64,000 nt of DNA from contig MNCI01009150.1 of the NCBI GenBank assembly GCA_015680685.1, positions 14,741 through 78,740 of the forward strand, read 5' to 3'. Below the pieces are notes generated by a model that did no database searches, was not told the origin of the DNA, and worked only from the letters and a program-made list of their open reading frames with translations. The stretch's first letter is position 1; each line of letters opens with the position of its first letter. The position numbers and the translations under genes were made by a program. Below, one piece after another: positions 22,161-33,699 of the stretch. Origin of the DNA: Gnetum montanum. Lineage: Eukaryota > Streptophyta > Gnetopsida > Gnetales > Gnetaceae.

Positions 22161-23951
22161 TGTTGCAACTAAAAACGTTAGTAGCTGGAAAACACCGAGA
22201 GGTCGTCGATCGTGATAGTATTAACCTAAAAGCCATGGAAGGGCCATGCTGGATAGAATGGAAATAGGGAGCCCTAAATAGTCTGGTCGATCAGACAGGA
22301 ACTTAATCGGTGTTAATATAACCTTTTGCAACCAAAAAATTTGAAAACGAGACTTAGAGCGCAAAATGATGCTTAAATGTAAAAGAGGCAGAAAATGATG
22401 TAAAATGAAATTATAAGAAAGAAACAAAGTAAAATGCAGTTTGAAAAATGCACCACTTCAAGAACATGACTTCACTCTATCAATGTGGATACAATTGGTT
22501 GCATGGCACTGACGGGTGCAGGGATCCTAAGAGTAGCCAAGTTGTTTAGAGCAAGACAGCTGTATGCTTGAATGCGAACTTAGGAGTCAATAATGTAGAA
22601 TGCTATGAGGATAGTAGCAAAGAATAGATCAAAATTCAAAATGGGAGTGTCAAATGTTTACAATGTTAAATAAGATGTTTACAATGCTCAAGAATACAAT
22701 GCTAACGTTTTGCTCGCTTGCTAGCTAAGTGACCAGCTAATCGACCGAGAGAAAAAAGATCTTCTAAGCATTGTTCATTGGGGTATTTATAGGATCAAGG
22801 GCATGTGAAAGATGTAGTTTGGATGCCATGTGCCTTAGGCCTATGTTGACTTGTCTGTCCTACATAGGCATGCATGACCATTGGACATGCATGTCCGTTG
22901 GACGAGCTTGCCATGTTGTAATTGTGAACCTACCACATTGTAATTACACCGTTAGTGCTTGGAGACATGTTCCAACAATGCGATTAGGTGAAGTAATGGC
23001 CAAAATGGATGAGATGCATTATGTAGTGCAGTTGTGTACTATGTTATGCTATGCTTTGTAGCATGGCATATGGGCATAGTGTAGCAGCTTACTACATGAG
23101 GAGATGCACCGATGTGGCATAGCTGCTTGCTATGCTGCACTATGTTGGATGTTAATGTCTTGCTACACCATGCTACGCTATGCAGCGTAGGTGCTAGAAG
23201 CAAAAAAAATTACGTTGCATCCTTCCACATGTGCTGGAAACCTTTGAAGCGTGCTGACTATTTGTTGCAAATCTGCTACGCTATGCTGCACTACGTAGCG
23301 TAGTAGCCAACCTTAGTCGCAAAAATGTCAACAATATGCAAAACATCGAAAATTTGTAAAATTTTCCCTTTGCATTGTCAACCTTGCGAACTTGCTAATC
23401 CCACCCTTTGAGATGCCTTTGTTGCTTCTGCAAAGTTGCTATGCCATGCCACGCTACATGGCGTAGCGTAGCATTGCAACCAATGTGACCTGCATTTTGC
23501 AAAGTTAGCCGTTTTTCCTGTGGAAGGAGCCATTGCCGAAAGACTTGGAGTTAGGCAATGGAACTAGTTATCTGGCTTTTATTATGCTATGCTATGCTGC
23601 GTAGCATAGCACTTCATTCTGCAATCATTTTTTGAAGCTTGCTACACTACATAGCGTGGCATAGCGTAGCATAGAAAACTTCGTAACTTAGAAAACTTGC
23701 CAAACTATTTCACATATCTTGAGCACTGCTGACAACTCCATGCATCATTTCTGAGCAAGCTGTTGGCTAGATAAACTACTCAGGTGGGTGGGTAGGATGA
23801 TTCATAGAGCCTATCTATACCAAGAGTAGAAAATTTTCTGAACTGGTCAACCTAAACTTAGAGCATTCCTCTCCTGAAGAACTGTCATGATGCTACCTGG
23901 ATTGTGAAGGCCTGGTGAAGCAAGAATGCCTTGGAATTTTGGAGTGTTTCA
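22161..23951 (-). repeat. Element B 5' LTR (right copy)
   Basis: This is the partner of 6513-8308. The minus-strand TATA box is at 22784-22791. It is rich in GCTATGCTAC-type inverted words between 23030 and 23690, as in the left copy, but the exact hairpins have drifted. Differences between the two copies are mostly transitions, and they are more numerous than between the LTRs of E, so B is the older insertion. Confidence 0.9.
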
Positions 23952-25054
23952 CTCAGGTCTTGTGTAGCATTGAATTCATACCTCATCACAGTGGTATCTA
24001 CATGTGTGTGTTTTGTTGCATCGGTATAGATTACATTTAACCCTTCTAGTGCCTACGAACATTTTAAGATGTGGTTACACAAGGGCATTAGAGGTTGGAA
24101 CTTGCTTTGGGGAGGACCCACTTACATGACTTTTGTAATTTTTACTTTTTGCATACCACTACATAATTTTATACCTTCCAAGTACTTCATTTTCAAATCT
24201 ATTCTTTCCTTTGTCATCATTTTATCAAACGTTCCTCAAAACCATTACGTGTCCTTTGATGTGTCACCTAAACAAACTAGGCCCAACATTCAACTTTTAG
24301 GGCAACTTTATTGAAAAACTTTCTAACTCTAAAATCACACTAAGCAAATAATTCAAGAATTACTTAAGGCAATAAGTAAGGTATGAAATAATTGAACTTC
24401 TTTCAATAACCTTGCTAACAATTGATCTTTTTGTGATTATAGATGGCCCTAAAAAGAGGACAATAAGGAGGACCTTCTCAAGGTGCAATTAAATGCCTAG
24501 GGGAAGGCAAAAGCCAAGGATCTCATGTAGAACATGCAAAGTAGGACACACAATCATTCAACATCAATGAGGGACCTCATATCATTGCATAAGCTAGCCA
24601 AGCAAAAGGTGGATAGGTCAAGGTCCAAGCCTATGAAGAGGAACGACGGTTATCTACGACATGGCATGTCAACACCAATCAAGTATTCTTGTAGCTACCA
24701 TGCCCATGGGAAAAGCCAACTTCATCAAACATTGGACCATCAGCATGGATGGCTCGTAATCCTTAGATAGAAGACAAGAAATGTCTGGTGCTTCTTCAAT
24801 GGTATCAATCTCAGAAGCTTGATGCACAAGACAAAGGAAAGGCACGCACGGAGGAGCCACCACTACCAGGAACCCCATGAGTTCCACAAGTGTTGTCTTT
24901 TGTATCTATGTCCAAATTTTGTTTAATTCTCCACTACAACATGAGTAAATTCCTAGTTAGTTAATAATCCCATACCTATCCACTGTTTAATCAATTGAAC
25001 TTTTTCCTCACTTTCCTTGACTCAAGGATGAGCTGTTATTCAATCATGGGGGTA
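23952..25054 (+). other. Element A 3' UTR, right part, with polypurine tract
   Basis: The UTR resumes after B. A block near 24051-24125 (CCTACGAACATTTTAAG, then GTGGTTACACAAGGGCATTAGAG and GGGGAGGACCCACTTACAT) is shared with D near 58770 and F near 63170. At about 24445 GATTATAG is followed directly by ATG and a short basic reading frame, possibly a remnant of a spliced extra ORF, but it stops after seven codons. The polypurine tract is TCATGGGGGTA just before 25055. Confidence 0.65.
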
Positions 25055-25981
25055 TGATGAGTCATGGTCTGTTAGGTCCTGTTATCGGACCCCTATTATT
25101 GGAACCCTAATACAAGACACCAGGTCCAACTCCTATTATCAGACCCCTAATATCGAGGCTACATTAACTAGGCTACATATATGGGGCCCCATATACGCAG
25201 CCCCGTCGACATGGCCCCATTTACGCAAAGTGTATTTTTAGCTATAAATAAGCACACACCTGTCACACTTAGGCATCTTTTGGGTTAATTGTAGGGAAGC
25301 TCTTGCAGTTTTTTTCATACGATTTAGACTATTTTCCCAAGTGCATTCCCGTAGTGTGATGCTTGTAATTGTATGGAACCTTTATTCAAGTGTGACGTAC
25401 TTGGACACACACATGATCGGAAATAAAGATCGAGATTACTTCATCATTGCAACATTCACTTAGTTTTAATTATTTAATTGTTATTGTTATTTATTTTTTT
25501 CTTAGTTAATATTTCTTTACCATCATTTACTATTCTTGTTATTAACTGCGGAATGAGTACGACTTAATCACGAGCATTTAAGTGTGACTACTTGGTAACC
25601 TAGTAGCATACTTAGGATCTATGCTTGGTAATCCCTGTAGTAGTCATGCACAAGGTCCAATATGTGTATGGATGATTAAGGAATTGATGCTCATCGCACT
25701 TAGGCTAGCTTAGACTTTATTTCCTATTGCTTATTAGTTTAATCAAGATTATTTTCCATTGTCTCTAGGAGTAGCACTAGTTTAGGATCACATCATATGC
25801 CTCACTCTGAACTAAACCATACGTGACAAAGAAAATACTAGTCCAAGTGGGAAGACAGTGAACTATGATCAACATCTAACTATCTAGATACCACAACTAG
25901 CCTGTCCATAGAGTTCGACCAGATCGTGCATGAACACTTGTATTCGTATGGTTGAGTGTAGGGGTACATTGCCACTCATCA
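25055..25981 (+). repeat. Element A 3' LTR
   Basis: It starts TGATGAGTCATGG after the polypurine tract and ends CCACTCATCA. The TATA box is TATAAATA at 25243-25250. It is followed directly by the gag of F. Confidence 0.9.
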
Positions 25982-26511
25982 CCATGGAACCCTTGGGATT
26001 TATGCCCAAGGTAGACTATTTGAAATGATCATCCATCAAATTCGAAGACTAATTTACCAAGTGGTAATGAAAGAAGATGAGTTGAAGAAGAGAGAATTAG
26101 CTGACGAGTATAATTAAGATTCATCTATCTAGAAGAGATATGTACAAGTATGTGATCACTAGGAAGAAGAAACCTCAAAAGAGGTGATACAAAAAAAGAC
26201 TCTACTAATTTAAAAGTCTATTAATGACATATCCTTGAAGGTAGAGAAGATGTGGGATTCAGTGGATGAAAATTTCACTACAACTTTGAAAATTGTAAAA
26301 GAAAGAATTAAACAAGCCTTCAATAAGAGTAGGGAGAAAAAGAAGAAAAAATACTATAAACAAAAAGGAAAAGTTAGTTCATTGATAGAATTTTCTGATA
26401 CAATCTTAGACAATGAGGAAGGGCTTATAGTGTGCTAGTAAGAGCATCCTAAGGGGTCTTGTCCTGCAATGTCACATTTGTAAGAAACAAAATCATATGC
26501 ACTTAACCCAA
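25982..26511 (+). pseudogene. Element F gag, middle segment
   Basis: The frame reads GTLGIYAQGRLFEMIIHQIRRLIYQVVMKEDEL, homologous to EILGMYTRGQLYELRTHQFQELI in A. A charged lysine-rich stretch follows (26235-26438 is open for 67 codons), leading to YxEHPKGSCPAMSHL at about 26440-26480, the remains of the zinc-knuckle region. It is bounded on the left by A and on the right by D. The last five bases, CCCAA, form the target duplication of D. Confidence 0.8.
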
Positions 26512-27357
26512 TGATGAAGTGTATTTTTGTTGACTTCAATATCGAAGGCCATGAAGTGATAGATATCCAATATCATAACATGTGTGCCAACCAATAAATA
26601 TAGTGCTTGGGCATACATTTTGGGCATAATTTTTGTCATAGCATAAACAAAGCTCTTACAGTTTCTTTTCTCTAGAATTAGAATATTTTCCCAAGTGCTT
26701 AGAGCAGGAATCATTGAGTGTACAAATATTTATTCAAGCATTGTTGTACCCACACATGGTAGTTTGTGCTGCAATAAAGGCAAGATTTTTGATAAACCTT
26801 GTAACACTTTGGCTAGATTAAATATTTTATTTAAGCATTCAATGTTTTATGTAATTTTAATTAATGCTCTCAAGTAATTAAGCCAAAATAAGCTACGTTA
26901 AGTTACCTAGGCTAAATAGCAATTAATTAAGCACCTAAGTACAACCACTTCGACCATGCACATGACACTTGGTAATCCTAGTAACACTTAACGTTTGATA
27001 ACCTGGTAGCATTATATGTGTTTAGGATGTGTATGGAAAGTGGGATTGGATTGTTATGTTAGGATAGTTATTATTAATTAGCAATTAGATTAGTTAAATT
27101 AGTTAATAAATTGAGTTTTAACTTGTTATTAATCATAGGCAAATAAAATATAAAATAATAAAAATTATTTACCCAATTATACTTAATCATACAACTAAGC
27201 TTCACAAGTGTAGTTGGGAAGACAACAATCATCAAGATTAGATTTCACTCCTAGAACTAGTGTTCTTAGGAACTTAAGCTCTGTGGAATTCGACTAGATT
27301 GCACATGAATGCTTATAATTCATATGGTTGGACATAGGGTATACTCATCACTCAGCA
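26512..27357 (+). repeat. Element D 5' LTR
   Basis: It starts TGATGAAGTGTATTTTTG and ends ACTCAGCA. The TATA region is ATAAATATAG near 26594-26603, where the partner LTR has TATAAATATAG at 59615-59625. Confidence 0.9.
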
Positions 27358-27358
27358 T

Positions 27359-27376
27359 TGGCACTGTTGCTAGGGA
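27359..27376 (+). promoter_or_regulatory. Element D primer-binding site, tRNA-Asp type
   Basis: TGGCACTGTTGCTAGGGA lies one base after the LTR. It differs from the tRNA-Asp complement TGGCGCCGTTGCCGGGG only by transitions. Confidence 0.85.
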
Positions 27377-27518
27377 CCTTTTGTTTGTTATGTGTGCTAT
27401 CTAAGATTTAGTGAATAATTATTTAACATTGTTGGAATGAATCCTAAAGTCATATCATACATCAAAATACCTACAATAATTATAAGAAGAACACTACATT
27501 TCTTGTCTTCTAATACAA

Positions 27519-27597
27519 TATGTCTTCTTCTCACAAGAGTGATTCTCTGCCCAAGTTTTATGAAGTAAATTAACCAGTGCCCTAGTAATACAAAGTG
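27519..27597 (+). pseudogene. Element D gag N-terminus
   Basis: ATG at 27519 opens MSSSHKSDSLPKFYEV, parallel to MSLSQDYD at the start of A's gag, and at a similar distance from the PBS. It is interrupted within about 80 bases by the pararetrovirus copy. Gag resumes near 34440. Confidence 0.6.
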
Positions 27598-27719
27598 ATA
27601 TATGCATTCTCAGGGTCATGCTTGGAAGCTTCTACTGACAACATGCTCAAATGCCAAGACACTCAAGAAATACATTCAAACTAATGTCTATTATTTGCTA
27701 TACACTCTGTGTGGGACTT

Positions 27720-27905
27720 GCAGGAATGCTTTCAAAGGTGCACTACGTAGCTCTTTGAGTTATCTTTGCAACATAGACATGGACTCATAAGTAGGAATGC
27801 TTTTGAAGGCACAAGGCATAGTACTTCAATATTTCTCTACTTAGATACTTTGCTTGAGAAGGAACGCTTTTAGAGGAGCAAGGCACTTCACTCTAAGGCA
27901 TCTCT
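27720..27905 (-). repeat. Pararetrovirus leader repeats, three units
   Basis: Three spaced units begin GGAATGCTTT or GGAACGCTTT at about 27723, 27795 and 27860 in plus-strand reading, each followed by AGGnGCA and a pyrimidine-rich tail. They lie downstream of the TATA box on the transcribed (minus) strand, that is, in the presumed RNA leader. Confidence 0.5.
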
Positions 27906-28033
27906 ACTCAACCTCACTCTTACAAGGATTTCTTACACCACACTGCACACTAACAGACTCAGAGACTTTGCTTAGCCTAAAGCTTCATGGCTCTTCTACT
28001 TGATCAATTGATCTTTACAATGGAGGGGAGTCT

Positions 28034-28042
28034 CCTTATATA
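28034..28042 (-). promoter_or_regulatory. Pararetrovirus TATA box
   Basis: Minus-strand TATATAAGG lies downstream of the RNase H region and upstream of the leader, the position expected for the promoter of the full-length RNA. Caulimovirid promoters typically have TATATAAGG-type boxes. Between this box and the RNase H end (28043-29000) I see only broken frames. Confidence 0.6.
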
Positions 28043-29000
28043 GACTAAAGAAAGGGAAAAGAAGGAGGAAGAGATAAGGGAGACTGGAAACCATATCTTA
28101 CTATTATGATATGCATCTACTTTCACTATAGACCTTTCACTGTACATAGTGCCATTTGTTTGGATAGGACTTTAATGGTTGCTACTGTTATCATTAGATT
28201 CTCCTTCTTTGGGATCTTTTCCTGTATCTAGACTATCTAAGGAGGAGATAACATGCCAAATGTACTAAAAAGTAGGCTCATGCCACTTTACACATCATAG
28301 TCCACCTTCTTAGAAGAGGTGCTTGAATGATGGATCATAATTGTATGGCTCCAACGTGGAAGGATAGATTTGATTTTGCTAGCAGTGCATAATAATATCT
28401 ATTTTTGTAGCTATTAGGATGTCTTGGTACCAATCCATGTACCATGGATGATTCTAATCCATTCTTCTGCTTAAACTAGTGGTGAGAAATATGTTGGACT
28501 GGTTGATCGAAAGGCATGGTATGCCATTCTATCAAAATATTCAAAATCTCCATGAGAGGAAGCATGCAACCTTCGAATGGTGGTTGGATTATAATTTGGA
28601 GGATAGTGTTTTGGTTTGTGACCATATAGTGTCCACCATTACCAAAAAGGATGATAATTCTTAGGGAGAGTTATAGGAAGATTAAAATCCACATGATAGA
28701 AATGACAGTCAGATGGTTTATATCTAGGCTAGTGGAGGATTTTATCATCTATAAAAAATTTATTAATAAACTAGTTGACATGAAGACTAGTTTTTATATG
28801 TACAAAAGGAAACACATCTTCTAATAAAGGATTTTGATAGCCATAATATGTATAAGAAATATGCGGATGCAAGTTTTGTGGATAGGTAGTAATTTGGGAT
28901 TGAGAAAGATAAAGTTGGGTATATGGACAAGAATGCACTCTGTGGCTTGAATGAAGCTTCCATCCTTCATTCAAGAATAATTCTACACATACAGAAAATG
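28043..29000 (-). other. Pararetrovirus region between RNase H and promoter
   Basis: Frames on both strands are short and broken. A 61-codon plus-strand frame (28479-28664) has no support from homology. This interval corresponds to the intergenic and promoter-upstream part of a pararetrovirus genome. It may hide a lost downstream ORF. Confidence 0.4.
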
Positions 29001-29480
29001 TTAATGTTGAAATTCATGTGTTAAGTAATCTGCTAAGTTAGTTTCTTTACCACTCAGATACTGTGTTTTATAAGAAAAGTTGGATAAATATATGGACCAA
29101 CTTATTAATCTTGTATGGGCTATCTTGTTGAGATGTTTAGTTTGGAGATACTTATCAAAATACTTTAAATCCAATCTAATGAGAAATGCTTGTAGGAATA
29201 ACATAAATTTCTCAATTCCTCATATGATGGCAAGTAATTCTTTGTGTGTAGAATGGTAGTTCTTGTCTACATTATTAAACTTGCCACTTGCATATCTGCA
29301 AACATATATAACTCCTTAGAGATCTTCTTTCAACATAGCATCCCAAAATTCATCTGAGGCATCTGTTTCTAAGATCAACTTACCACTTGTTGGTAATCTT
29401 AGGTAAGGTAATTTGGTACATTGATCTTTCATTCTTTGTATTGTTGCTATGTGTTGAGTTGTCCAAGGTCCTGCACTTTG
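29001..29480 (-). pseudogene. Pararetrovirus RNase H
   Basis: The frame has LETDASD, the first catalytic Asp region, then a KELLAII helix, and near the end LISW, LSGKETNLADYL and a stop after HEFQH. These are the landmarks of the caulimovirid RNase H that follows RT. A stop lies between the first and second parts. It would degrade the RNA strand during reverse transcription. The copy is not functional. Confidence 0.8.
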
Positions 29481-30168
29481 GGTCAGCTACTCATTCAACA
29501 ATTTTCTATCTCTAGCTAAATCTTTGTAAAAGCTAGAGAGATATTTTAAGCAATCAAAAAATCGTTGCAGTTGGGTTTTATCTTTGATCACATCCAAAAA
29601 CTTAGTGATGTCATTAAGGATGTGTTCTTGTAAGGTGATTTGCCCATTTTTTATAACTATACTTAGAAAATTTACTTCATCAATGGCTATCTGCATTTTC
29701 TTTTCCCAAGGAGACAAAACTAAGCCATTTTGATCTACAAGTTGGTAAAATTATTCTATATGCTGGAGATGATCTGTAGTAGTTTTTGACATAAATAAAA
29801 TATCATCTATATATACAAGAATAAATGGATAACTTTTGAATATTGCATCCATATGGCTTTGGAAAATAGGAAGCTATTTTTATACCGAATGGTAAAATAG
29901 TCCATTCATAGAGTCCTTTTGGGACCATGAAAGCATTTTTCCACCTATCTTTTGGATAAACCTGTATTTTCCAAAAGCTAGATTTTAAATCAAATTTTGA
30001 ATATATGTGTGTCCCTTGTAAATGTTGAAAGAGATCATCTTTTCTTGGTCTCGGATGTTGAACTAATTTTATAATAGCATTGAGAGGTTTGTAATTAACG
30101 ACTAATCTCTTTTTCCCTCTTACTAGTTCAGCACGTTTATTAACATAAAATGCTATGCAAGAAAACAT
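29481..30168 (-). pseudogene. Pararetrovirus reverse transcriptase
   Basis: The first part reads VRGKKRLVVNYKPLN, then IYSKFDLKSSFWKI and LPFGIK, the finger and palm motifs in the form seen in plant pararetroviruses rather than Ty3/gypsy. The active site VYIDDIL is at about 29803-29823, across a frameshift. The thumb and connection follow in 29717-29487, with LSPWEKKMQI and FLDCLKYLSSFY-like phrases. At least one frameshift and several stops break it. It would copy the terminally redundant RNA to DNA. Confidence 0.85.
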
Positions 30169-30420
30169 ACTCGTACTAGTTTAAATTAATCCTTTATCTA
30201 GTAATTGTTTTATTTCTTGTGCTTATTATTATTTTAATTCAAGGGACATTCGTATATGGTGAGCTTTGGCCAAAGGTGTTATGCAATCAAGGAGTTTGAT
30301 GTGACACCAATGTTCTTTTTTATACCTAAAGGTAGTAGGATCATCATTGGCTACAGATAATAATTTTCTTTTAATTATGTCGAACTCATTTGAACGTTGT
30401 TGAATTTGATTAATTACCCA

Positions 30421-30800
30421 TTATGTTTTTGGGATTTTATATTTTTGTTTTTCAAACCTATTACACAGATAATATATTCTAAGAAATTCAAATAATCCTA
30501 AATATACCTTGTTATGGCTTACTGTATATGGTTCTAATAATGCTAAATTATCTACACCAATAACCATATCATAAGAGAGATAGTCTATTGCATGTATTTG
30601 AAAAAGTTGAATTGATTTGTTAGGCATTAAAATAGGAAGATTAAATATTTTAGAAATAATCTTGTCGATTTTGTTAAAACTCACAATAAATTTTGATCTT
30701 TCTTTCCATAGGAAAGAAGGAATAATGGATTCTTTAGGTCGACTTACTTCAGCACCTGAGTCTATTAATGCATTTATAGGATAAGGATTAAAACCTAGTA
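30421..30800 (-). pseudogene. Pararetrovirus retropepsin-like protease
   Basis: INALIDSGAEVS at about 30740-30775 carries the aspartic protease DSGA active site. A downstream frame, 30684-30421, continues with YDMVIGVD, the second half of the fold, and HNKVYLG. It would release the capsid and RT from the polyprotein. The position between the coat protein and RT matches the family order. Confidence 0.7.
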
Positions 30801-31381
30801 GCTTAATCCAAAAAGTGCAAATAGGAGTTTTTACCTAACTTTCTCTATTCTGATTAATACATATTATATTGATTTGTGATGTTTCTTCAAGGTAAGCCAG
30901 TTGTAATTCCTTTGCTTCTTCTTCTTGGAGTTTATCTATTTCTTTTTCAGCCATATCCATAAATGTTTATAATTGTTGAATCCTAGCTTATCATATTATG
31001 GAAATTTGTAGCCTATTTTCCTTTTGTTTTGGTTTGCGATCTTTTTCTTCTTCTCTTAGCCATTCTTCTAGGGTTTCTACCTAATCTATCTCTGAGACTT
31101 CAGGTTGGCTGTCTTTTGATGGTTGTATTTCCTTTAAATACTTTTTGAGGGATTTCACCTCAGCTCTTTTCTCTTTTACTTGTTTATCTAAGACTATATA
31201 CTTACTAAGTTCATCTAGAGGAATTTTCTTTAATTTATTTTTTTAGCCTACCTAACTCTACTTTTGCTAAATCTAATTGAGCTTGTACCTAGTCTACTTG
31301 TTTTAGGTATCTAGACTTGGATGTGGATGCCATATTCATGTTGCAATAATAGACATATCCATCTAAAGAGTTAGACTATGG

Positions 31382-33113
31382 TCATTCTAGATAAGAGGCA
31401 TTAGAATATGGAGGCAAAAAATCATCCCCAAACTCCCCTGGGCTAGAAAGAGGTTCGAGGTCAAAAGGATCATATGAATACATATCCTCATGCGGATTGT
31501 ATGGAATTGTAGAAGATTCAAGATTAGAGATCCATTCAAAATGGGTTTCTCTAATATTGTGCTTTGTGATAAAATGAAACTTCTTTTTATCATGGTCTTT
31601 GTGAGGACATTTTGGTGCATAGTGGGGACCACCACATATGAAACATTTAACCTCTTTTAGAGACAAACATTTCGAACAATGTCAAAAATAACCAAGATAC
31701 TTACGAACATGGCGAGGAGGTTGTGAAGGTTTTCTTCACCATTGTTTTTTAGAAGGTTGAGATTGTGAGGATGTACATGTATGACATTTTTTGGATTTTT
31801 TTTCTTTATATTTATATTTTTCTTCTGGACATAATGTTAAACAAAAATCTCTTCCTAATTTTGTACTAAGGTTTTAGACTAAATTTTGTGTTTATTGTGC
31901 ATAGCAAAGCTCTCTATTTATTTGCTCTAAGAATTTTCTTATTTGTCCAAAACTCATCTTTTATGTATGTAGATTTTTTTTTCCAATTCTGCCATATATG
32001 TATTGTAGAACATTTGTGGAAGACATCCTAAAAGATGTTCTTTGGTTGCCACCTCATGAGTTAATTTTCCATAATAGTACCATTGTTCCATGACATCTAA
32101 GAATTCTGGTAAATCTTGAATCTTATGAAGTCTAGCTTTAAAATATCTATCCCTATAAATGTCTTCAAGATTGCCTTTATGTCCTATGAATTCTTTGATG
32201 GTGGCATTTAGGAAAATAACTATCGATTGCGTAACAAGCCTTTCCTTAATAAGAATAGGAATCTAATTCCACCATTTCCTAACTTTTCCTTTAAAATTAT
32301 ACGTAGCATTTTTTATAGCTTGCATAGTAGATTTCTTAGCTAAATCTATCTGAATATTTAAATATGCTTGTATGCCATCTATCACATCCTAACATTGTTT
32401 TAAAGTTTTATCATCCATAGTAAATATGGGTTGTTCATCACCAGCTTTTCTAGTCTACGTAAACATAGCTTCTTGGGCTTCTTGGGCTTGTTCATTAATT
32501 TTTGATAATAAGAGAGCCTCTTCAACTTGTCTATCTATTAGATGAGAAGTTTCAAATTAGCTGTATGATTACCCCTCATTCATGTCTATACGTAGTTTTC
32601 CTTTTCCCTTTCTCTACTTTTGTTCCTGTTGTTATTTTCTAAACAATTCTCTATCTTGTTTTGAGATTGTAGGTGGTGATGAAGGAAAAGATAATTCAGG
32701 AGTTAACGGTGGAGCTGATGGTTTAGGTCTAGATGTAGAGTGACTAGTACTAGAATTTGTAAGTTTTTCTAATTTTCTATATAACAAACTTGTATTAAGA
32801 TTAGTATCTATATTCATATTATACATACTTTTTAAAATATTCATTTGTGTTTTATTACTATATACTAAATCATTTAACATTATATTGGCCTAGTTTTGTA
32901 AACATACTACATCTGCAAGAACGGAAGAAGATTTCTTTGTTTCTATTGTATAAACATATTCTGTTGGACTTGTTGTTCTTGAAGATTGTTCTCCTAATTT
33001 TCTTTGAATTAGATCATGTTTCTTTTTCTCTTCCCTTTCTAGTGAAGCCATTTTCTTTTGATATTGTCGAAATACCTTATCATCTAATCTTCCTTTATTC
33101 ATTTCCATCCTAA
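31382..33113 (-). pseudogene. Pararetrovirus coat-protein-like region
   Basis: From right to left there is a lysine- and glutamate-rich segment (33108-32890), a serine/proline-rich segment (32880-32632), and a conserved capsid-like block near 32000-32300 with phrases such as KGKVRKWW and FKARLHKIQDLPEF. A zinc knuckle, CFICGGPHYAPKC, lies near 31615-31655, spaced C-x2-C-x3-H-x4-C, one residue shorter than the usual knuckle. An acidic tail follows. Capsid, nucleic-acid-binding knuckle and acidic tail together fit a pararetrovirus coat protein. Multiple TAG/TAA codons break the frame. Confidence 0.7.
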
Positions 33114-33699
33114 AGGTTTTTAGCAGGGTATCACATTCAGTACAATGGTACTAATGATCAACTTGCCTTAATGTTTTATGTTGACAGGATGGGTCTCCAG
33201 TTATAGGAATAGATGGTGTTACTGACTCATCACTAGATCTGTCTAGATCTAATTTTATGATATTAGCTTTAGCCTTTTTCTATTGTAAACTTCTCATTTC
33301 TTCTTTTAGATCTTTCTTTTGTTGTACAGACAAAACTAATTGTTGTTGTAATGAGATGAGGCTTTGTTTAAGGCTTTCTACTTTTGTTATAGGAGAATTT
33401 TCAGATGGACCAGAACTTTGTTCTTGACTATTAATAACTAAAGGTTTGGCCTTACTAAATACTTTTTTATGTTTTTGATGTAGGTGATCTAAAGCATCTA
33501 TGTTGGTAAATCGAGGTGGTAGAAGATTAACCTTATACTATCTTTTGGGATTGGAAAACCATTTTGGCTTAAGCAACTTGTAATAGTTTTCCTGAATATT
33601 AGGTAGATCAAGATATTGAGTATGGATCGAAAGATCCTCTATGTCTATTTCAACCTCATATTCAATATTGTTAGAACCAACCTGCATTTTTTCTTAATT

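Larger units (their letters stand above)
6513..23951 (-). mobile_element. Element B: 17.4-kb Tat/Ogre-like Ty3/gypsy element
   Basis: Direct LTRs of 1796 and 1791 bp (6513-8308 and 22161-23951) frame a minus-strand element with gag, protease, RT, RNase H, a second RNase H and the integrase C-terminus. The PBS lies at the right inner edge and the polypurine tract at the left. A plus-strand gene occupies the protease-RT interval. The candidate target duplication is CTCGA (6508-6512) against CTCAG (23952-23956). It is imperfect but would be explained by two G-to-A changes from CTCGG. Element E has the same layout. The integrase core is missing, so B is a dead copy. Confidence 0.9.
2563..25981 (+). 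mobile_element. Element A: Ty3/gypsy LTR retrotransposon lacking pol
   Basis: The element is bounded by a direct LTR pair (about 2563-3483 and 25055-25981). It has a tRNA-Asp type primer-binding site, a gag, and a long 3' UTR, but no PR, RT or INT, so pol has been deleted. About 6 kb belongs to A itself; the remaining 17.4 kb is element B nested in its 3' UTR. A sits in the gag of element F. The 5' LTR lacks the first few dozen bases present in the 3' LTR, so no target duplication can be read on that side. Confidence 0.85.

Noticed and set aside
27560-27620. Possible tRNA-Met primer site for the pararetrovirus
   Set aside because: I looked for the TGGTATCAGAGC-type sequence on the minus strand of the leader. 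Only weak partial matches are present, so none is called.
28479-28664. 61-codon plus-strand frame in the pararetrovirus region
   Set aside because: It opposes the viral coding strand, has no recognisable motif and is short enough to be chance.
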